Assembly (NCBI RefSeq): GCF_014204895.1
Contig: NZ_JACHMF010000001.1
Coordinates: 7,688,001 to 7,752,000 of the forward strand
Origin: Paractinoplanes abujensis
Lineage (GTDB): Bacteria; Actinomycetota; Actinomycetes; Mycobacteriales; Micromonosporaceae
DNA: 64,000 bases
Direction of reading: 5' to 3'
Below are positions 24,602 to 33,015 of the stretch, one piece after another. The notes under the pieces were generated by a model. The model ran no database searches. It was not told where the DNA came from and saw only the letters and a list, made by a program, of their open reading frames with translations. The position numbers and the translations under genes were made by a program. Every line of letters starts with the position of its first letter. The stretch's first letter is position 1.

Positions 24602-24979
24602 TTAAGGAAGTCGGCTGGAGACCCGTACGGTGGTGCCTTCGGCCCCGGTCGTAAGGCGGAACGTGTCGGTCAGCTCCTCGGCCAGCCACAGCCCCCACCC
24701 GCCGGGCTGATCGGCCGCCGGGCGCACCGCGGGCTCGGGCCGCAGTGCCGACAACCCGCCCCCGGAGTCGCTCACCTCGCAGACCACCTCGCCGCCGGAC
24801 GACCACATGACGACACGCCCGGCGCCGCCACCGTGCCGCACCGCGTTGGTCAGCAACTCGTTGACCGCCACCACGAAATCGTCGAGACGGTCACCGCGCA
24901 GGCCGGCCGACCCGGCACAAGTCGCGACGGAGTGCCGCAACGTCGTGATGGCGTCGCGGTCGAAGGTCTCGGAGAGCAA
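24602..24979 (-). CDS. RsbW-type ATP-binding protein (anti-sigma-like)
   Basis: 125 residues of the GHKL fold. NELLTNAVRHGGGAG is the N-box with the magnesium-binding Asn, VCEVSDSGGGLS is the G1-like Asp box, and GGWGLWLAEELTD holds the G2 loop. These small proteins act as anti-sigma factors or switch proteins. A TTG at 24979 is used because the frame extends no further upstream in a coding-like way. No sigma factor gene adjoins it. It lies 75 bases from the divergent histidine kinase, and its stop is 85 bases before the GH16-like gene. Confidence 0.8.
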   Translation of the reverse strand: MLSETFDRDAITTLRHSVATCAGSAGLRGDRLDDFVVAVNELLTNAVRHGGGAGRVVMWSSGGEVVCEVSDSGGGLSALRPEPAVRPAADQPGGWGLWLAEELTDTFRLTTGAEGTTVRVSSRLP

Positions 24980-25054
24980 AATCTCAGTGGTGATGCCTTC
25001 GACCGTAGGCCACGCCTGATCTTCGCGCAGGGCGGGCTACGGGTGGCGCATCTC

Positions 25055-26209
25055 ATGTGGGATCGTCGGCGCATGCCGGACGCGCGGAACAGCGGGCTCG
25101 AGGCGCCGCTGTGGCGGGCGATCGCGGTCTATCGCATCGCTGCCCTGACGTACGCGACGATCCTGGTCATCGGCAACATCAGCGACTACAAGCGGCCGAT
25201 GCTGGCCTGGCCTGTGCTGGTGGCGATGGCGGCCTGGACGGTCTTCACCACGTACGCGTACGCCGACCCGGCCCGTCGCCGCGCCCCGCTGCTGATCGCC
25301 GACATGCTCGTCGTGATGGCCGCGCTCACCTCGAGCATCGAGGTCGTGGGCCGGCACTCGCTCGAGACGGGCCGGCCCACGCTAGCGGTGGCCTGGCACG
25401 TCGCGCCCGTCCTGTGCTGCGCGGTGCGGTTCGGCCGCCGGGGTGGCATCGCGGCCGCGCTCGCCATGGGCGCCACCGACCTGCTCGTCCGCGCCCACTA
25501 CGACCAGTCCGCGCTCACCGGCTCGGTCCTGATGCTGCTGGCCGCCATCGCCGTCGGTTATCTCGTCCGCATCGCCGAGGTGGCCCAGGAGCGGTTGGAG
25601 CGGGCTGTCGAGCTGGAGGCGGCCACCCGCGAACGGGAACGGCTGGCCCGCGACATCCACGACTCCGTGCTGCAGGTGCTGGCGCTGGTCAAACGGCGGG
25701 GCGCCGGGCTCGACGGGGAGGCCGGCGAGCTGGCCCGGCTGGCCGGCGAGCAGGAGGCCGCGCTGCGCACCCTGGTCGGCGGGCGGCAGGCCGCGGTCGA
25801 CCCGGTGGCCGACGAGCTCGACCTGATGGCCCTGCTGCATCCGTACGCCACCGCTGACGTCACCGTCTCGGGCCCGGCCGGCGCCGTTCCCCTGCCCGCG
25901 CACGCCGCCCGCGAGCTGCGGGCCGCGGTGGCCGCCGCCCTCGACAACGTGGCCCGGCACTGCGACCCCGGCACGAAGGTCTACCTGTTCGTCGAGGACG
26001 ACCCGGACGAGGTGGTCGTGACCGTGCGCGACGACGGCTGCGGCATCGAGCCCGACCGGCTGGCCCAGGCCGAGGCGCAGGGCCGGCTCGGCGTCGCCCA
26101 GTCGATCCGCGGGCGCATCGGTGACCTGGGCGGCCGGGTGCAGATCGTCTCCGCGCCCGGTCAGGGGACGGAGGTCGAGATGACCGTGCCGCGCGGGCCG
26201 ATATCGTGA
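25055..26209 (+). CDS. Sensor histidine kinase (HisKA_3 type)
   Basis: 384 residues with five or six hydrophobic segments in the first 190 residues (for example AALTYATILVIGNI and LMLLAAIAVGYLVRIAEV), so the sensing domain is in the membrane. The H-box is RERERLARDIHDSVLQVLALV with the phosphorylated His. An HATPase domain follows with VAAALDNVARH (N-box), VRDDGCGIEP and GRLGVAQSIRGR. The stop overlaps the start of the response regulator gene (GTGA), so both are made together. The start is uncertain: ATG at 25055 or 25073, both with weak ribosome sites. No ligand can be deduced. Confidence 0.88.
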   Translation: MWDRRRMPDARNSGLEAPLWRAIAVYRIAALTYATILVIGNISDYKRPMLAWPVLVAMAAWTVFTTYAYADPARRRAPLLIADMLVVMAALTSSIEVVGRHSLETGRPTLAVAWHVAPVLCCAVRFGRRGGIAAALAMGATDLLVRAHYDQSALTGSVLMLLAAIAVGYLVRIAEVAQERLERAVELEAATRERERLARDIHDSVLQVLALVKRRGAGLDGEAGELARLAGEQEAALRTLVGGRQAAVDPVADELDLMALLHPYATADVTVSGPAGAVPLPAHAARELRAAVAAALDNVARHCDPGTKVYLFVEDDPDEVVVTVRDDGCGIEPDRLAQAEAQGRLGVAQSIRGRIGDLGGRVQIVSAPGQGTEVEMTVPRGPIS

Positions 26210-26892
26210 CGGACATGACCGCAGCGATCCGGGTGATGGTGGTCGACGACCACCCGATGTGGCGTGACGGCGTCAGCCGTGACCTGACCGCGGCGGGCTA
26301 CGACGTGGTGGCGACCAGCGGCGAGGGCCGGCAGGCCGTGCGCATCGCGGCCGCGGCCCGGCCCGACGTCGTCGTCCTCGACCTGCAGCTCCCCGACGTG
26401 TCGGGCGTCGAGGTGATCAACGGTTTGCAGAGCGAGATTCCCGGCGTACGGATCCTGATGCTCTCGGCCAGCGGCGAGCAGCAGGACGTGCTGGACGCCA
26501 TGAAGGCCGGCGCGACGGGCTACCTGCTCAAGTCGGCCGCCCAGGCGGATTTTCTCGACGCGGTGAGCCGCACGGCCGCCGGTGACACCGTCTTCACCCC
26601 GGGGCTGGCCGGGCTGGTGCTGGGGGAGTTCCGGCGGCTTGCCGTCACCGAGCCGGCCGGGGCCGACGAGGCGGCGCCGAAGCTCACCGAGCGCGAGACC
26701 GAGGTGCTGCGGCTGGTGGCGAAGGGCCTGTCGTACAAGCAGATCGCCGAACGGCTCGTGCTGAGCCATCGCACGGTGCAGAACCACGTTCAGAACACGC
26801 TCGGCAAGCTCCAGCTGCACAACCGCGTGGAACTGACCAGATATGCGCTGCAGAATGGTCTCGCTCCGCTCGACGAGGATCCGGCCCCATGA
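26206..26892 (+). CDS. LuxR/NarL-type response regulator
   Basis: 228 residues. The receiver domain has the acidic pair MVVDDHP, the phosphorylation Asp in DVVVLDLQLPDVSG and Lys in GYLLKS. The C-terminal GerE helix-turn-helix begins LTERETEVLRLVAKGLSYKQIAERL, followed by SHRTVQNHV. It is the partner of the kinase whose gene overlaps it by four bases. Target genes are not identifiable, but the neighbouring glycoside hydrolase and RsbW-like genes are candidates. Confidence 0.93.
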   Translation: MTDMTAAIRVMVVDDHPMWRDGVSRDLTAAGYDVVATSGEGRQAVRIAAAARPDVVVLDLQLPDVSGVEVINGLQSEIPGVRILMLSASGEQQDVLDAMKAGATGYLLKSAAQADFLDAVSRTAAGDTVFTPGLAGLVLGEFRRLAVTEPAGADEAAPKLTERETEVLRLVAKGLSYKQIAERLVLSHRTVQNHVQNTLGKLQLHNRVELTRYALQNGLAPLDEDPAP

Positions 26893-26893
26893 G

Positions 26894-26961
26894 GTCGATG
26901 TCGAGGACGACGAAAACAACTTCGGCGGCGCCTCGTCATTTCCGACGCCCTCGACATCGAC
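26894..26961. repeat. 13-bp perfect inverted repeat with 42-base loop after the response regulator gene
   Basis: GTCGATGTCGAGG (26894-26906) and its exact complement CCTCGACATCGAC (26949-26961). It starts one base after the stop codon of the response regulator. The loop is too long for a standard terminator and there is no T tract. Confidence 0.6.
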
Positions 26962-26991
26962 GGGCCGAATCCGAGCAGGGGCTCGACTGAC

Positions 26992-27549
26992 TCACTCGTA
27001 GCGCGGGGCGTTCGTCTCGTGCATGGCGAGCTCCTCGGCGCTCGCACCACCGCCGGACGCGCCCGCGTCGTAGGCCACGCTGTCGGCCTCGTCGTCGAAG
27101 CCGTAGCCCTCGTCGGGCGCTACCAGGCGACCCACCGGCTGCGGGCTGTCGTCGTCGAGCTGACCGTCGTCGTAGAGCGACACCTGCGAGTCGGGGTCGG
27201 AGGTCGGGCTCGCGCCCCACACGTCGGCGTCGAAGTTGCGCTGCTCGGAGCTGTCGACGGTCTCGTCGTTGGGGTCACGGCTCGGCGGCAGCTGATCCTC
27301 CGCGCCGAAGTCGGGCTCCTCCTGACGCAGCCGGCGGTCGAGGGACTCGCCCTCACGCTGCTCCTCCGCGGTGTCGCCGAAACGGTTCGAGCCGCCCGGC
27401 CCGACACCGGCGAGCGCCGCGGGGTCGGGCCCGTCGGCCCACCGCCCGGTCTCCACCTCGTCGTACGCGGTCGAATCGTCATCCGCGGTGTCGGGCAGGC
27501 CGGAGGCCTCCGGGTCGGACACCTCGGTGGGATAGTCGTTGTCTCGCAT
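26992..27549 (-). CDS. DUF5709 family acidic protein
   Basis: 185 residues, highly acidic (many DDD/EE runs) and poor in hydrophobic residues, with the features of DUF5709: a DxxPTEVSDPEASGLPDTADDD-like start and a short AEELAMHETNAPRYE end. It is probably disordered and cytosolic. The family is restricted to actinobacteria and has no assigned role. The ATG at 27549 opens the protein directly. Confidence 0.8.
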   Translation of the reverse strand: MRDNDYPTEVSDPEASGLPDTADDDSTAYDEVETGRWADGPDPAALAGVGPGGSNRFGDTAEEQREGESLDRRLRQEEPDFGAEDQLPPSRDPNDETVDSSEQRNFDADVWGASPTSDPDSQVSLYDDGQLDDDSPQPVGRLVAPDEGYGFDDEADSVAYDAGASGGGASAEELAMHETNAPRYE

Positions 27550-27558
27550 GACGGCAAT

Positions 27559-28350
27559 CTACCCGCGCGCCGGGGCTTGCATGCTTGCCGCCGGGGCGTC
27601 GTTTTCGTCCCCGTCCGCCCGCGCCAGCAGCGCCCACACCACCTTGCCGTCGTCCAGGCGCAGGCTGCCCCAGCGGGAGGCCACCGAGTCGATCAAAAGC
27701 ATTCCCCGGCCCCCGTACGCCGTGGGCGGCACCGGGCTGCCCGAGAACGTGGGCACGTGGTCCGACTGGTCGCGCACGGCCACGCTGAGCCCGTCGCCGT
27801 GCGCCGCGACGAGCACGACCATGGGCGTCCGGGCGTGCACGACGACGTTGTTGACGAGCTCGGTGACCACGATGCAGGCCGGGCCGGCCAGTTCGGGCCG
27901 GTCCCACCGCGCGCAGGCCTCGGTGATCAGCTCACGGGCCCGGCGGGCGGCGCCCAGCGCGGGCTCCAGCTCGAGGCCGAAGCGGTGGCTGGGGTCGGGC
28001 CGGCCGAGCTCGGCGATCGCGTCGGCGGCGCTCGGCCAGATCGGCCAGCCGAGACCGGGCCAGGCCGCACCGCCGCGGGCGTCGCACAGCGCGAGGTGGG
28101 CGCCGGGCCAGTCGGCGGTCTCGTCACGCAGCCGGCGCAGCACGGCCAGCGTGGCGGGCGCGGGCAGGGTCAGTTCGCCCGTGTCGACCAGCAGCGCCTC
28201 GGGCTGCTCGGCCAGCACGTCCAGCAGGGCCGCACGGAGGGCCTCAGCGGCGTCGGAGTTCAGCACCCCGGTCAGATGGACCAGGGGATAATCCGACCCG
28301 CGATCGACCCGGTGCCGCAGCTCGCTCGCCATGATCGCTCCATTGTGCAT
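27559..28350 (-). CDS. STAS and RsbW-like ATPase fusion (anti-sigma regulatory type)
   Basis: 263 residues. The first half (residues about 15-110) has an anti-anti-sigma STAS-like pattern (LVHLTGVLNSDAAEALRAAL, ALLVDTGELTLPAPATLAVL) but lacks a clear conserved Ser. The second half is a GHKL ATPase with VVTELVNNVVVHART (N-box), VAVRDQSDHVP and YGGRGMLLIDSVA (G2). ATG at 28350 has AAAAGGGGG six bases upstream and is preferred to the second ATG at 28332. Fusions of this kind are common in Streptomyces-like genomes and probably tune alternative sigma factors. Its stop is nine bases before the DUF5709 start. Confidence 0.8.
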   Translation of the reverse strand: MHNGAIMASELRHRVDRGSDYPLVHLTGVLNSDAAEALRAALLDVLAEQPEALLVDTGELTLPAPATLAVLRRLRDETADWPGAHLALCDARGGAAWPGLGWPIWPSAADAIAELGRPDPSHRFGLELEPALGAARRARELITEACARWDRPELAGPACIVVTELVNNVVVHARTPMVVLVAAHGDGLSVAVRDQSDHVPTFSGSPVPPTAYGGRGMLLIDSVASRWGSLRLDDGKVVWALLARADGDENDAPAASMQAPARG

Positions 28351-28621
28351 AACGCGCCCCCTTTTCGCATTTCCCACGCACTCGGGGGAACCGGGACCGC
28401 CTTCCGTCGAGAGCCGTACGGAACCAAACGGGACATACCATCCCGGGGGTCATGGTCAGCAGATACCCGGCGGCGGATGACTCATGCCCCCGCGGTCCCG
28501 GGAAATGCCGGGTATCCCAGGAACGTTGGCGTTCCCATTCGCGGCGGGCGTCTTCTTCAGGCGAGGCGCACTTCCAGCGTCGGAGCGTCTTCCCGCCGGG
28601 GCGGCCTTCGGGTGGCGGGGC

Positions 28622-29560
28622 TCAGTGGCTCGTGGGGGCCGTGCGGAGCGGGGCCGGCTCGGGGCGGCGGGCGGACGGGGGTGTGGCCGGGGCCTGGTGG
28701 TGCTGCGGCTCGGCGTACCGGGTCAGCGCGATCACCGACGCCAGCGTGACCACGAAGCCCACCCCGGCCAGCCACTCCTTGCCCGGCTCGATCCGGTCGC
28801 CGAGCAACAGCAGGCCGACGATCGCAGCCGGAACCGCGCCCGCCGCGTCCATCGCCGCCACCGCGGCCGTCGTCGAACCGCGCTGCATCGCCAGCCCCAG
28901 CAGCAACTGGCCCACCAGCGAATGCACGATCAGCAGGTAGAGCAGGGGGTTGGCGAAGAAGCCGGCCGCCGAGTGCTCGTTGGCCAGCGGACGGGCGGCG
29001 ATCGCGGCCGCGGAGAACCCCACTCCGGCCAGCGAGCCGAGCACCACCGAACCCAGTGCGCCCTGCAGTCGTACGGCGAAAACGCCCAGACCGCCGATGA
29101 GCAGCAGGGCCAGGGTCAGGCCGGCGATCGCGGCCGCCCCCAGTGGGCGCGCGACGGCCGGCTGGGCCGATTTGACCAACGCGGCGATGCCCACCATGAG
29201 CAGGGCCAGCAGCACGATCTCGGCCGCGGGCAGCGACCATTTGAGCAGCAGCACGCCCAGCACCGCGGTCACGCCCAGCCCGGCGGCCACGCTGGCCTGC
29301 ACCAGGAACAGGGGCAACTCTTCACGGGCGAGGAAGGCGAGCACGAAGCCGAGCACCTGGCAGCCCAGGCCCAACAGGTAGGTCCGCTGGCCGGCCAGCC
29401 GCACGAGCAGACTCGGGTCGAAGGTGTGGTGCACCGTCGTGCGAGCCGCCGCCGCCGACTGCAGAAGGTTCGCCACCCCGTACGCCAGAATCATGGCGGC
29501 GAGGAAGCACCAGCCCGAGGACACCACGTGACGCACGATAGACCAGCCTCGGCCCGGCAT
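28622..29560 (-). CDS. Ten-helix membrane protein of the EamA/DMT type
   Basis: 312 residues with about nine to ten hydrophobic helices (for example FLAAMILAYGVANLLQ, AGLTLALLLIGGLGVF, AAIVGLLLLGDRIEPGKEWLAG). The GDRIxPGxEWxAG motif near the end is typical of the EamA drug/metabolite transporter superfamily. A Pro/Ala-rich tail closes the protein. Starts at 29578 (GTG) and 29560 (ATG) are both poor; the ATG is used. It follows hisN in the same direction by 78 bases, so it may be co-transcribed. The substrate is unknown. Confidence 0.75.
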   Translation of the reverse strand: MPGRGWSIVRHVVSSGWCFLAAMILAYGVANLLQSAAAARTTVHHTFDPSLLVRLAGQRTYLLGLGCQVLGFVLAFLAREELPLFLVQASVAAGLGVTAVLGVLLLKWSLPAAEIVLLALLMVGIAALVKSAQPAVARPLGAAAIAGLTLALLLIGGLGVFAVRLQGALGSVVLGSLAGVGFSAAAIAARPLANEHSAAGFFANPLLYLLIVHSLVGQLLLGLAMQRGSTTAAVAAMDAAGAVPAAIVGLLLLGDRIEPGKEWLAGVGFVVTLASVIALTRYAEPQHHQAPATPPSARRPEPAPLRTAPTSH

Positions 29561-29638
29561 CAGCGCTTCGGGGGACACGGTTGTCGCGGGGTGTTTGTCC
29601 GATTACGCAGCGCTATGACTTCTGGGGCTTTTGTCCGT

Positions 29639-30433
29639 TTACCGGCTCAGGGCCGTCAGTACTGTCTCGTGCAGCAGCCCGTTCGTGGCGATCACCGACG
29701 ACTTGTCGGCCGGCGGGCGCCCGGTCAGGTCGGTGATGGTGCCGCCGGCCTCCTGCACGATCGGGATCAGCGCCGCCATGTCCCACAGCGACAACTCCGG
29801 CTCCACCATCGTGTCCAGCGCACCCTCGGCCAGCAGCATGTAGCCGTAGAAATCCCCGTACGCCCGGCTCCGCCACCCGGCCAGGCTCAGATCCACGATC
29901 TGCTGCAGGCGGCCGACCTGCTGCCAGCCCTCGAGACTGGCGTAGCAGACACTGGCGTCCGCGAGCCGGCCGACACCGGACACCTGGATCCGTGTCGCCG
30001 CGTGCTGATGCTTCCCCGCGTACGCCCCGTGGCCGCGCGCGGCCCACCACCGGCGGCCCAAGGCGGGCGCGCTGACCAGGCCGGCGACCGGGGTGTCGCC
30101 CTCGAGCAGGGCGATCAGCGTGCCCCAGATCGGGACGCCGCGCACGAAGTTCTTGGTGCCGTCGATCGGGTCGATCACCCAGCGCCGGGTGCCCGGGCCG
30201 GCGGCCGCGCGGGTCGCGCCGAACTCCTCGCCGAGCACCCCGTCACGCGGGCGGGCCCGGGCCAGCGTCGACCGGATCGCCTGCTCGACGGCCGTGTCGG
30301 CGTCGGAGACCGGGGTCAGGTCGGGTTTGCTCTCGACCCGCAGGTCGAGCGCCCGGAACCGGCCCATCGAGATCGAATCGGCGGTGTCGGCGAGAAGGTG
30401 GGCGAGGGAAAGATCGTCGGCGTAACCGGCCAT
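29639..30433 (-). CDS. hisN: Histidinol-phosphatase of the inositol monophosphatase family
   Basis: 264 residues. The metal-binding motifs are GEEF (residues about 68-71), WVIDPIDGTKNFVRG and LWDMAALIPIVQEAGG. The sequence follows the actinobacterial HisN group that completes histidine synthesis by removing phosphate from histidinol phosphate, although the broader family also includes inositol and nucleotide phosphatases. It lies nine bases after rsgA and is probably part of the aroA-rsgA-hisN operon. In Streptomyces the same gene sits near aroA and rsgA. Confidence 0.85.
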   Translation of the reverse strand: MAGYADDLSLAHLLADTADSISMGRFRALDLRVESKPDLTPVSDADTAVEQAIRSTLARARPRDGVLGEEFGATRAAAGPGTRRWVIDPIDGTKNFVRGVPIWGTLIALLEGDTPVAGLVSAPALGRRWWAARGHGAYAGKHQHAATRIQVSGVGRLADASVCYASLEGWQQVGRLQQIVDLSLAGWRSRAYGDFYGYMLLAEGALDTMVEPELSLWDMAALIPIVQEAGGTITDLTGRPPADKSSVIATNGLLHETVLTALSR

Positions 30434-30442
30434 GCCCGAACG

Positions 30443-31642
30443 CTAGCCGATCGCGCTGTCCTCTTCCGCCTCGCCGCCCATGCTCTCGGCCTCTCCTGCG
30501 CTCTCGCTTTCGCGCCGGTCGGCTTCGTTCGCCCGCTCGGCTTCGTAGTCGCTTTCGCGCCGGTCGGCTTCGTCGGCTCGTTCGGCTTCGCGTTCGCTCT
30601 CGCGCGGGTCGGTGTCGCCGGCTCTCGAGGCCAGCAGGCGCCGGTACGACTCCAGCCGCCGCGGATCGGCCTTGCCCTCGGCCACCCACGCGTCCAGACG
30701 GCAGCCCACGTCGGCCGCCGTGTGCCCGCAGTTGGGCTGATCCTCCAGCGTGCCCTCGACCAGGTCGGGGAAGCCGTGCAGCAGGCTCTCGGCGCTCACA
30801 TGGGCCAACCCGAAACTGCGGATGCCGGGCGTGTCGATGATCCAGCCCGGGTCCTTGCGGCTCTTGCCGACCGCGGGCAGCCGCAGCGCCACAGCACTGG
30901 TCGACGTGTGCCGGCCCTTGCCGACCGCGCTGACCACCCCGACCGCCCGCAGCGCGTCCGGCACCAGCCGGTTGACCAGGGTGGACTTGCCCACCCCGGA
31001 ATGGCCGACCATGACCGAGATGTTGCCGGCCAGGCGCTTGCGCAGCTCGGTCAGATCGCTGCCGGGGTGGATCGCCACGTAGGGCAGGTCGAGCTCGGCG
31101 TAGTAACCGAGGATCTCCTCCGGGCCGGCCAGATCGGCCTTGGTCAGGCACAGCAGCGGCTCGATGTCCGCGTCGTACGCCGCGACGAGGCAGCGGTCGA
31201 TGAACCCCGTACGCGGGGGTGGGTCGGACAACGCGCTGACGATCACGAGCTGGTCGGCGTTGGCCACGACCACCCGCTCGAGCCGGCCCTCGGGGGTGGT
31301 GTCGTCGTCGTCGGCCGTGCGGCGCAGCACCGAGGTGCGCTCGCCGATCCGCACGATGCGAGCCAGCGCGCCCGGTGCACCCGTCACGTCGCCCACCAGG
31401 GCCACCCGGTCGCCGACGACCACCGACTTGCGGCCCAGCTCGCGGGCGCGCATCGCGGTGATGACCGGGCTGTCGGGCGGCGCTTCCTCGCGGACACAGC
31501 CGTACCGCCCCCGGTCCACCGTGATCACCAGGGCGTCCACGGCGTCGTCGTGCTTCGGGCGCGTCCGGGTGCGTGGGCGCGACGAACGACCCGGCCGGAT
31601 CCGGACGTCGTCCTCGTCGTACTCCCGCTTGCGTGCTGGCAG
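30443..31642 (-). CDS. rsgA: Ribosome biogenesis GTPase RsgA, with a probable CTG start
   Basis: The circularly permuted GTPase has G4 (LCLTKADL) before G1 (GHSGVGKST) and G3 (IIDTPGIR), and a Cys/His zinc site (NCGHTAADVGC). It helps late 30S subunit maturation. From a conventional GTG at 31540 the protein lacks the usual N terminus. The same frame continues upstream as PARKREYDEDDVRIRPGRSS and RPRTRTRPKHDDAV, the conserved start of actinobacterial RsgA, to a TAG stop. The only codon placed after that stop and behind a GAGGAG site (seven bases) is CTG at 31642, three bases beyond the aroA stop. A CTG start gives 399 residues. The acidic C-terminal tail repeats ERANEADRRES-like units. Confidence 0.9.
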   Translation of the reverse strand: MPARKREYDEDDVRIRPGRSSRPRTRTRPKHDDAVDALVITVDRGRYGCVREEAPPDSPVITAMRARELGRKSVVVGDRVALVGDVTGAPGALARIVRIGERTSVLRRTADDDDTTPEGRLERVVVANADQLVIVSALSDPPPRTGFIDRCLVAAYDADIEPLLCLTKADLAGPEEILGYYAELDLPYVAIHPGSDLTELRKRLAGNISVMVGHSGVGKSTLVNRLVPDALRAVGVVSAVGKGRHTSTSAVALRLPAVGKSRKDPGWIIDTPGIRSFGLAHVSAESLLHGFPDLVEGTLEDQPNCGHTAADVGCRLDAWVAEGKADPRRLESYRRLLASRAGDTDPRESEREAERADEADRRESDYEAERANEADRRESESAGEAESMGGEAEEDSAIG

Positions 31643-31645
31643 GGT

Positions 31646-32938
31646 CTAACTCCTCGCCACGAGTCCCGCCCAGAGTTCGGGGAACTCGGGCAACGTCTTC
31701 GACGTACAACCTACGTCGGTCAGAGTGATGCCCGGGACGGCGAGTCCGATAACCGCGGCGGCGTGCGCCATTCGATGATCCGCGTACGTCTCCCAGGTGC
31801 TTCCCCGCAGGGGGCGCGGCTCGATGCGCAGACCGTCACGGAACTCGGTGACCCCGGCGCCGGCCTTGGTCAGCTCGGCCGCCAGCGCGGCGATGCGGTC
31901 GGTTTCGTGGCCACGGATGTGCTCGACCCCGCGCAGCTCGGACGGCCCGTCGGCCAGCGCGGCCAGCCCGGCCAGCACCGGCGTCAGCTCACTGACCTCG
32001 GACAGGTCGGCCGTGATGCCGTGGATCTGCCCGGTGCCGCGGACGGTGAGACCGTCGGCCGACTGGGTGACCTCGGCCCCGAGCGCGGTCAGCAGCTCGG
32101 ACAGGCGGCCCACCGGCTGCCAGCTCTCGGCCGGCCAGCCGCCCAGCGTGACGGCGCCACCGGTGACGACGGCGGCGGCGAAGAACGGCGCGGCGCCGGA
32201 CAGGTCGGGCTCGATCACCCACGTGCGGCCGCTGATCGGCCCCGGCTCGACCACCCAGACGTCGGGCACCGACTCGTCGACCCCCACACCGGCCGCCCGC
32301 AGCATGTGGGTGGTCATGCGCAGATGCGGCGCGGACGGCACCGGCGGGCCCTCGTGACGCAGCACGAGCCCCTTGGTGAAGCGCGGCGCGGACAGCAGCA
32401 GCCCCGAGACGAACTGGCTGGACCCGGACGCGTCGATCACGGCCTCGCCCCCCTCGACCAGCCCGCTGCCGTGCACGGTGAGCGGCAGCCCGCCGGTGGC
32501 CGAGGCGTCGATCGACACGCCGAGCGACCGCAGCGCCTCGACGATCGGGCGCTGCGGCCGGTTGCGCGCATGCGGGTCGCCGTCGAACTCGACAATGCCC
32601 TCGGCCAGCGCGGCCGCCGGCGGCAGGAACCGCATGATCGTGCCGGCCAGGCCCACGTCGACCCGGGCCGGACCGCGCAGCGGACCCGGCTCGACCAGCC
32701 ACCGCTCGTCGTCGCCGGCGTCGATCGCGACGCCGAGCGCACGCAGGCCGGCCGCCATCAGCTGGGTGTCGCGGGCCCGCAGGGGCCGCTCGACCACCGA
32801 CGGCCCGTCGGCCAGGGCGGCCAGCACGAGCGCGCGGGCGGTCATCGACTTGGAGCCCGGCAGCCGCACGGTGGCGCCGACCGGGCCGGACGCGGACGGG
32901 GCGAGCCAAGGGCGGGGTTCTGCTGTCACGGGGGCCAT
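31646..32938 (-). CDS. aroA: 3-phosphoshikimate 1-carboxyvinyltransferase (EPSP synthase)
   Basis: 430 residues, the usual size. Motifs include RLPGSKSMTARALVLAALA with the phosphate-binding Lys and Ser, HARNRPQRPIVEAL, ASGSSQFVSGLLLSAPRF and the final TYADHRMAHAAAVIGLAVPG. It joins shikimate-3-phosphate to phosphoenolpyruvate in aromatic amino acid synthesis. ATG at 32938 is preferred; a GTG three codons on is possible. It precedes rsgA with a three-base gap, and is divergent from the SRAP gene. The catalytic residues show the bacterial class I form. Confidence 0.93.
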   Translation of the reverse strand: MAPVTAEPRPWLAPSASGPVGATVRLPGSKSMTARALVLAALADGPSVVERPLRARDTQLMAAGLRALGVAIDAGDDERWLVEPGPLRGPARVDVGLAGTIMRFLPPAAALAEGIVEFDGDPHARNRPQRPIVEALRSLGVSIDASATGGLPLTVHGSGLVEGGEAVIDASGSSQFVSGLLLSAPRFTKGLVLRHEGPPVPSAPHLRMTTHMLRAAGVGVDESVPDVWVVEPGPISGRTWVIEPDLSGAAPFFAAAVVTGGAVTLGGWPAESWQPVGRLSELLTALGAEVTQSADGLTVRGTGQIHGITADLSEVSELTPVLAGLAALADGPSELRGVEHIRGHETDRIAALAAELTKAGAGVTEFRDGLRIEPRPLRGSTWETYADHRMAHAAAVIGLAVPGITLTDVGCTSKTLPEFPELWAGLVARS

Positions 32939-33015
32939 TGTGCCGAAGGGGGCTGACAGTTTTGCGGACGTTTCCCGGCAACCGGGACGGCGCGTCCGCC
33001 GGTAGCGTTGACCGC

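Noticed and set aside
28484..32956. A very long open frame (about 1490 codons) on the plus strand across the hisN-rsgA-aroA operon
   Set aside because: It is antisense to three clearly recognised genes, and its composition (Arg/Gly/Gln/His) is what high-GC shadow frames produce.
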